Shown: in pieces, positions 59,040 through 64,000 of the stretch | Layout of the letters: each line of letters begins with the position of its first letter | Numbering within the stretch: the first letter of the stretch is position 1 | Assembly: GCA_916613615.1 (NCBI GenBank) | Contig: OU744732.1 | Coordinates: forward strand, 32,697,950-32,761,949 | Source of the DNA: Steromphala cineraria | Taxonomy: Eukaryota > Mollusca > Gastropoda > Trochida > Trochidae | Length of the DNA: 64,000 nucleotides | Direction of reading: 5' to 3' | Notes under the pieces: model-generated | What the model was told of the DNA's origin: nothing | Databases searched by the model: none | Seen by the model: only the letters and a program-made list of their open reading frames with translations | Translations under genes and position numbers: made by a program

Positions 59040-60480
59040 ATTCCAACTTCTTTATTTAAGCACTGTTATTAAAAAACAAAGAAAGTTGCATTGTGAAACG
59101 ATTGATAACAGATAACGACACCAACAAGGAGAGGTACTCAAGCTTAATATCCATTGTTTACGTTTCCAAAAAAATATCGGTGGCCGCTTTGCTTAACGTA
59201 AAAGCCATTCCGTATTATGAAAACTATGAAGTTACAGATTAACCCTAATGAATATAATTTTATCGTTTGTTTAAAGTTTTTAGATGAAAGTACATTCAAA
59301 ATCGCGCTCGTTCCTGTTTTTCAGCAATACCTTTCCACCAATGCACAACCGACCATTAATACTTTGATATGCCTTATTGATATCTGAAAGAAAACAATAT
59401 GCAATGAATACATTAAATATTTTAGAAAACTTCAGATTTTCAAATGGTAAAAACAGCTTGAACATAAATACAAACTTGTTTAATATATTCCTACAAATGT
59501 TATTTTCTCATTTTATATTTGTGTCCGATGTTAAATGATGCAAGACTCATTGACAATATAGTTATCTTATTTTTTTGTTAATGTTTGTTTTCATTTTCGA
59601 GTTGTTTAGACTTTAATGATGTAATGTTTGTAATGATTAGGGGAGACCAGGGCAAAGCGCGCCCCTAACATATAAACGTGTTTTCTGGGCATATTAACAT
59701 GTTTAGAATGCAACTTGCAACATGTCTCTTATTCTCATCAGATAAGCTATTGTATGACAAATGCTTTTTAATCTACCATGCCTGCATAAAGAGATATTAA
59801 CGAAAATGTATTTCGACAAAGGCGGTGGACTTTGTCCAGTAGATTGAGGCAAAGTGGCCCATGCGAAATGACACACATTTGTGATATGTCAAACACCTAT
59901 AATAAGCCAATACCATACAAAAACGTTTTTTAAAAGTTCCATGCAGCTCACAGGCACCCTTATGAAAATTGAACAAATAATTAAAATCTAAGCTCAGTAT
60001 TCAAAGAAGGAAAAATATGTTTTTATTTGACATGGACCTATATTTTCGAAGATCTTATCCAAAAACTTGCATGATTACTATATACGAATTTATTGGAACT
60101 ATTGGAGTCTTGACAATTCAACTCATTTATTATCAGAAACCAGCAAATATATGAAAGAAAAAAGAAATTGATTGGTTTGAAAAACATATTTAACATTTTA
60201 CAAACATTTAATGTCTGTCGGACTTGCCCATACGGCCTATATTCTTAATTGTTTAGGGATAAAACAAAAGATATGATGAATATCAAACTAATATTAAAAA
60301 ATCAAAGAAAATATATGTGTTTTAAATGAAACATAAACACTATAACATATTTTTATACTTCATTTTAATACCAACTTAAAAAAATATATGAAAATAATAG
60401 AATGAAAACAACAATTCTATTTTACTATATTTGCTTCTAAAACCAATTGATAACTCTGAACTATAATGGTTGACCATGTA
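59040..60480. other. Foldback loop, AT-rich
   Basis: No gene was recognised. Around 59640-59880, two similar pieces (CAGGGCAAAGCGCGCCCC and GAGGCAAAGTGGCCC) suggest a fragment of some dispersed repeat. Confidence 0.4.
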
Positions 60481-60486
60481 CATTGT

Positions 60487-60592
60487 AGTAAATAATAACC
60501 CGGTACCGAGGGGTTATGGAAAATAACCTCGCGAGAGCGTAGCCCGAGCAGAGGTTATTTCCATAACCCGAGGCAAACGGGTTATTATTAAA
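60487..60592. repeat. Palindromic MITE-like element
   Basis: AATAATAACCCGG at the left and GGGTTATTATT at the right. Inner arms are GGTTATGGAAAATAACCTC and GAGGTTATTTCCATAACC, around a CG-rich centre with GAGCGTAGCCCGAGC. Arms are about 48 bp. Confidence 0.65.
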
Positions 60593-61079
60593 TTTTGACT
60601 TACACTCCCGCGGAAGACTCCTGCAGTGGTTTCACCTTTGTTTATATACAATTAATTTAAAAACGTTTTACTGATATAATTCGTGGATTTATCATGTCTT
60701 GATAAGAAAAATATTTTAAAAAGCCTCAGATTAGGGTTTTAGAAAAAAATAAAAAATAAAAGCCATTCACATACATTGTTTGGTCATGTCTTTATTTCTA
60801 TTTCTCCCAAACATAGATATCTACATTAAATTGAAATAGTTGTTTAGGTAAGGAATCAAATTTTTAATTATAAAATATATAAGTATACCTGTATGTTTAG
60901 TTTGGGCAGGACTTGTTAAACCCAAAAAGGGTAGCATTAAAACGTTCCTAATTGATTTTATATATTTTTAGTTTAAATCAATGAAAGAGTGATCCACTAG
61001 TGTATAAGCCAAATGAAAAACAACCAATTGCCTCGGGTTATGACAATACACTTACATCGCAGTTGGTTTGCCTTAATCC

Positions 61080-61610
61080 CTTGGTACCTGGTTATTATTT
61101 TCTGGGTAAACATCACTTTTCCCTAATCCTCTACATAAACCATGTTCCATATCCCTCGCTTTACCGTATACCTAGCTGAATCCGTCACTTTGCCCTAACC
61201 CTTTACTTAGCCCTCGTGTCCATAACCCTCGCATAACACAACTACATTACCAATAATAACCTCCCTTGCCCGTAGACATATCCGTATCCTTTGCCTAGAC
61301 TTCGTTTCATAACCCAAACTTTACTTTATACCTGCCCTATCACTGTACGTTACCCTCGTTTCAATAACCCTCGCTTAACCATATATCTAAATTTTAACCC
61401 TGTGCCCATATGTAACGGTCGTTTCCATTACAAACATTTTACTTAAACATTCCCATACCCCTCGCTTTTCCATGAATATCGCCTTTCTTAACTTTAATTC
61501 AGATTTACCCTAGCCTTGGTTGTTATTCTCTTTTCCCGTAGCCTTCTTTACTCATGAATTAAAACCTAGCTACCTCTATCGTTACTCCCATTCCACATCC
61601 ATTGCCTAAC
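61080..61610. repeat. C-rich degenerate tract (CCCTCGC / TAACCC words)
   Basis: The plus strand repeats words such as ATAACCCTCGCTTAACCA, 'CCCTAACCCT' and 'ACCCTCG' at irregular spacing, with clear C over G bias. No clean period. It may be a decayed minisatellite. Confidence 0.5.
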
Positions 61611-62176
61611 AAACAACTTGTCTCTATGTAAAACAACGTACGAAGTTTTAAACTTATCATAAAGTATAATTATCTATATATTCATATTTTTATTCAATGA
61701 TTGAACTCAAAAATAAGAAATTGTGATTCTATTGAAATGTTAAACTCCTTATGTACAACATATGGTACATATACAAACATTGGTTAGGTCCTATTCAAAC
61801 CGATTTCAATGCAAGATATAGCTGAATTGAATATCAAATCTTCTGAAAATTTATTAATGAAAGAAATATGAATAGCAATGTTGTTATGTGCAAGTCTCGA
61901 CAAGAACATTACGCATTTGATAAATCAAAACGTTGTGTGATAAGCCATTATTTTATTTATTAATATCGACTGTCAAATACACGGCACTAACTATTTGATT
62001 TGATTTTCATGGCATAACGTTGACTTTTATGTTTTGTTCAAGGTAAACATGTCAGACAACATTTTCGCTTGTGGAAATTAATTGATAATCAATATAAATG
62101 TGACTTTGATTTACCTACAATACAATCTAACATGCGTGTTTTATCAATAAGATACCTAAGCATAATAAGGACAAAT

Positions 62177-62306
62177 CTTATGGATGAACAACTTCTTTAT
62201 TCTGTGTAAGCGACGTTTCGACATAGATTCTAATGTCGTTGTCAAGCAAGTGATGTCTATGTCGAAACGTCGCTTACACAGAATAAAGAAGTTGTTCATC
62301 CATAAG
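62177..62306. repeat. Solo Penelope-type terminal palindrome
   Basis: Arms of about 50 bp: CTTATGGATGAACAACTTC... and its complement ending CATCCATAAG. On the minus strand the centre reads CTTGACAACGACATTAG and ATGTCGAAACGTCGC, i.e. the TTGACAA core, a GACAT/ATGTC stem and GAAAC, as in Penelope-like termini. No protein part is present. Confidence 0.6.
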
Positions 62307-62423
62307 AATTGTTATTATTGTTCATCACACCAACTTCTAGAATGCCAATCAAAGAAGATACCTAAGGGTTTCATATCCATCCAATATTTAATATCATTAC
62401 CAATTACACAAAGGAAAACATAA
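62184..62423 (+). other. Open frame across palindrome, not a gene
   Basis: 79 residues spanning the palindrome above; it has no domain and follows from the repeat. Recorded only because no other feature covers 62307-62423. Confidence 0.3.
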
Positions 62424-62714
62424 ACTGGAAAAATACAGTAAGGGATATTTGTGATTTTTAAAATCATCTTTTTGGAAGACATAATAACATATACATTTTT
62501 ATGCAAGACATTTAAGAACTTTATATTCTTAATAGCGTGCATTAGAAAAAAATAGAGAATCCCGTATTTCAAGTGATCTAAACTTACAAGAAAATGTTAA
62601 GTCAGTTAATTCAAACAACTGTTTCTATTACATTCAATTTAGAATTTAGAAATATTCGATTATTGACGAAAAAAATACAATTTTCGTTGGGGGATTGTAC
62701 CGAAAAAAAAGACA

Positions 62715-63540
62715 CGAATATTCGAAATAGTAAAGACGTGAAGTAGCGAAATAACGGAATAGCAAAACAGCAAAATAGCGAAATAGCGAAATAGCGAAAT
62801 AGCGAAATAGCGAAATAGCGAAATAGCGAAATAGCGAAATAGCGAAATAGCGAAATAGCGAAATAGCGAAATAGCGAAATAGCGAAGATACGAAATAGCG
62901 AAGTAGCGAAGTAGCGAAGTAGCGAAGGAGCGAAGGAGCGAAATAGCGAAGTAGCGAAGATACGAATTAACGAAGGAGCGAATTAGCGAAGGAGCGAAGT
63001 AGCGAAGTAGCGAAGGAGCGAAGGAGCGAAGTAGCGAAATAACGAAGGAGCGAAGGAGCGAAATAGCGAAGTAGCGAAGATACGAATTAACGAAGGAGCG
63101 AAGGAGCGAAGGAGCGAAGTAGCGAAGTAGCGAAGTAGCGAAGTAGCGAATTAACGAATTAACGAAGTAGCGAATTAGCGAATTAACGAAATAACGAAGT
63201 AGCGAAGGAGCGAATTAACGAAATAGCGAAATAGCAAAGGAGCGAAATAGCGAAGGAGCGAAATAGCGAAGGAGCGAAATAGCGAAGGAGCGAAATAGCG
63301 AAGGAGCGAAATAGCGAAGGAGCGAAATAGCGAAGGAGCGAAATAGCGAAGGAGCGAAGGAGCGAAGTGGCGATGCGAAGTAGCGAAATAGCGATGCGAA
63401 ATTGCGAAGCAAAATAGCTTCGCCCCTTCGCAATTTCGCATCGCTATTTCGCAACTTCGCATCGCTATTTCGCAATTTCGCATCGCTATTTCGCTATTTC
63501 GCATCGCTATTTCGCTATTTCGCCCTAGGCTCAAATAACA
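62715..63540. repeat. Octamer satellite, right terminal repeat
   Basis: TAGCGAAR and variants (GGAGCGAA, TTAACGAA). A very uniform run of AAATAGCG lies at about 62770-62885. The sense flips at a hairpin near 63411-63420 (GCAAAATAGC/GCTT), then returns for the last 40 bp. It mirrors the left array, though shorter. Confidence 0.9.
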
Positions 63541-63581
63541 CGAAATAGCGAAGGTGCGAATGGCAGAAATCAGCCACCATA

Positions 63582-63587
63582 CTGCTC
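63582..63587. repeat. 6-bp target duplication, right copy (CTGCTC)
   Basis: Matches 55663-55668. Confidence 0.75.
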
Positions 63588-64000
63588 AGCTAAGGTCTTC
63601 TGGGTGATATACCATGAGCCTGAACTTGAGAGATGAACCCCAAGATATTTGTATGTTGGAACAATGTCTATGATCTCATTATTAAGAGAAAACTTTTCGC
63701 ACTTTTTTAATCTACCACCTTTTCTAAAAACAATTATCTTACTCTTTGCAACATTTATTTTAAGTTTCCACTGGTCGCAATATCTAGCTAATTTATCTAG
63801 TCTCTTTTGTAAACCACAAACCGATAAGTCAAAAAGAACAATATCATCGGCAAAAAGGTGTATAAAGAGTTCAATCACTTCAAGATTTATACACCTTTGG
63901 TTATCTGCTGCTAGACTTTCAACAATGTCATTTACGAAAACAGAAAAAAGGAAAGGTGATAATTGGCATCCCTGACGGACGCCGTGAGAACAGTTGGAGA
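63582..64000 (-). pseudogene. Non-LTR LINE reverse transcriptase (split; runs off window)
   Basis: Minus strand, open from the window edge to the foldback element. Reads CSHGVRQGCQLSPFLFSVF (RT motif B), LFIHLFADDIVLF (motif C with the catalytic Asp pair), CDQWKLKINVAKSKIIVF and YKYLGVHLSSSG, ending KTLAEQ at the 6-bp duplication. The same frame resumes at 55668 with EQAWKV. The 5' part (endonuclease, motif A) lies outside the window. The group (CR1/L2/RTE-like) is not assigned firmly. Confidence 0.85.

Larger units (their letters stand above)
55669..63581. mobile_element. 7.9-kb foldback element with octamer-array ends
   Basis: Ends TATGGTGGCTGATTTCTGCC and GGCAGAAATCAGCCACCATA are perfect inverses and continue inward for about 40 bp. 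Each end then runs into a long array of the octamer YTTCGCTA (left, about 1.1 kb) or its complement TAGCGAAR (right, about 0.8 kb). The central 5.7 kb has no recognisable gene and only small secondary insertions. The element split a LINE ORF2 and duplicated six bases. No transposase was found. The 6-bp duplication differs from the 9-bp one of the 18.8-kb element, and the ends are unrelated in sequence. Confidence 0.8.

Noticed and set aside
61080..61610. True interstitial telomere array
   Set aside because: Only isolated CCCTAACCCT-like words occur, without a run of perfect six-base repeats.
55669..63581. Maverick/Polinton because of the 6-bp duplication
   Set aside because: No polymerase B, integrase, ATPase or capsid-like frame occurs in the 5.7-kb centre, and the octamer-array ends are not typical of Polintons.

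Overview
This is a eukaryotic, AT-rich, non-coding stretch that most resembles a bivalve mollusc genome. The evidence is the mobile DNA: Penelope-like elements (PLEs) with GIY-YIG endonucleases, Tx1/L1-like and other non-LTR retrotransposons with mollusc-like C-terminal zinc knuckles, and 'pearl'-type elements that combine a (GACG)n or (GTCC)n microsatellite with 125-170 bp tandem repeats. I recognise no host exon, rRNA or intact tRNA. Every long reading frame is either transposon-derived or a translation of simple sequence.

Layout. 1-18.7 kb is AT-rich sequence with old dispersed duplications, small hairpins and MITEs. One MITE (14675-14952) has a 9-bp target-site duplication (TSD); another (18244-18600) has TTAA ends and a decayed second copy at about 13.08 kb. 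18.69-30.89 kb is a three-level nest. A short pearl-like element holds an 11.5-kb foldback element (18771-30312, 9-bp TSD ACTGTGTTG). The foldback arms carry a 138-bp satellite, about 9 copies on the left and about 39 on the right. Its centre is filled by a broken PLE (21531-23692). 31.3-36.3 kb holds a second, 5'-truncated PLE with a credible hammerhead-ribozyme fold near its 3' end. A 1.9-kb pearl-like element with about twelve 145-bp repeats splits its coding region. 36.4-44.5 kb is a Tx1/L1-like LINE. Its ORF1 is split by a 1.8-kb TTAA-flanked non-autonomous element and its ORF2 has three frameshifts, all at homopolymers. 44.5-54.6 kb has a TCTAGA-rich array, another pearl-like element, two LINE 3' remnants and a tRNA-derived SINE head.

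54.6-64.0 kb is one LINE whose ORF2 is still open. It is interrupted by a second foldback element (55669-63581, 7.9 kb, 6-bp TSD CTGCTC) whose terminal repeats are arrays of the octamer YTTCGCTA. Removing the element and one TSD copy rejoins the LINE reading frame exactly, so this insertion is probably recent.

The notable pattern is two unrelated foldback elements within 64 kb, each with satellite-like terminal repeats and no recognisable transposase. Their ends, TSDs and (for one) an intact interrupted reading frame define them precisely. All boundaries were read by eye; no alignment or search was run.
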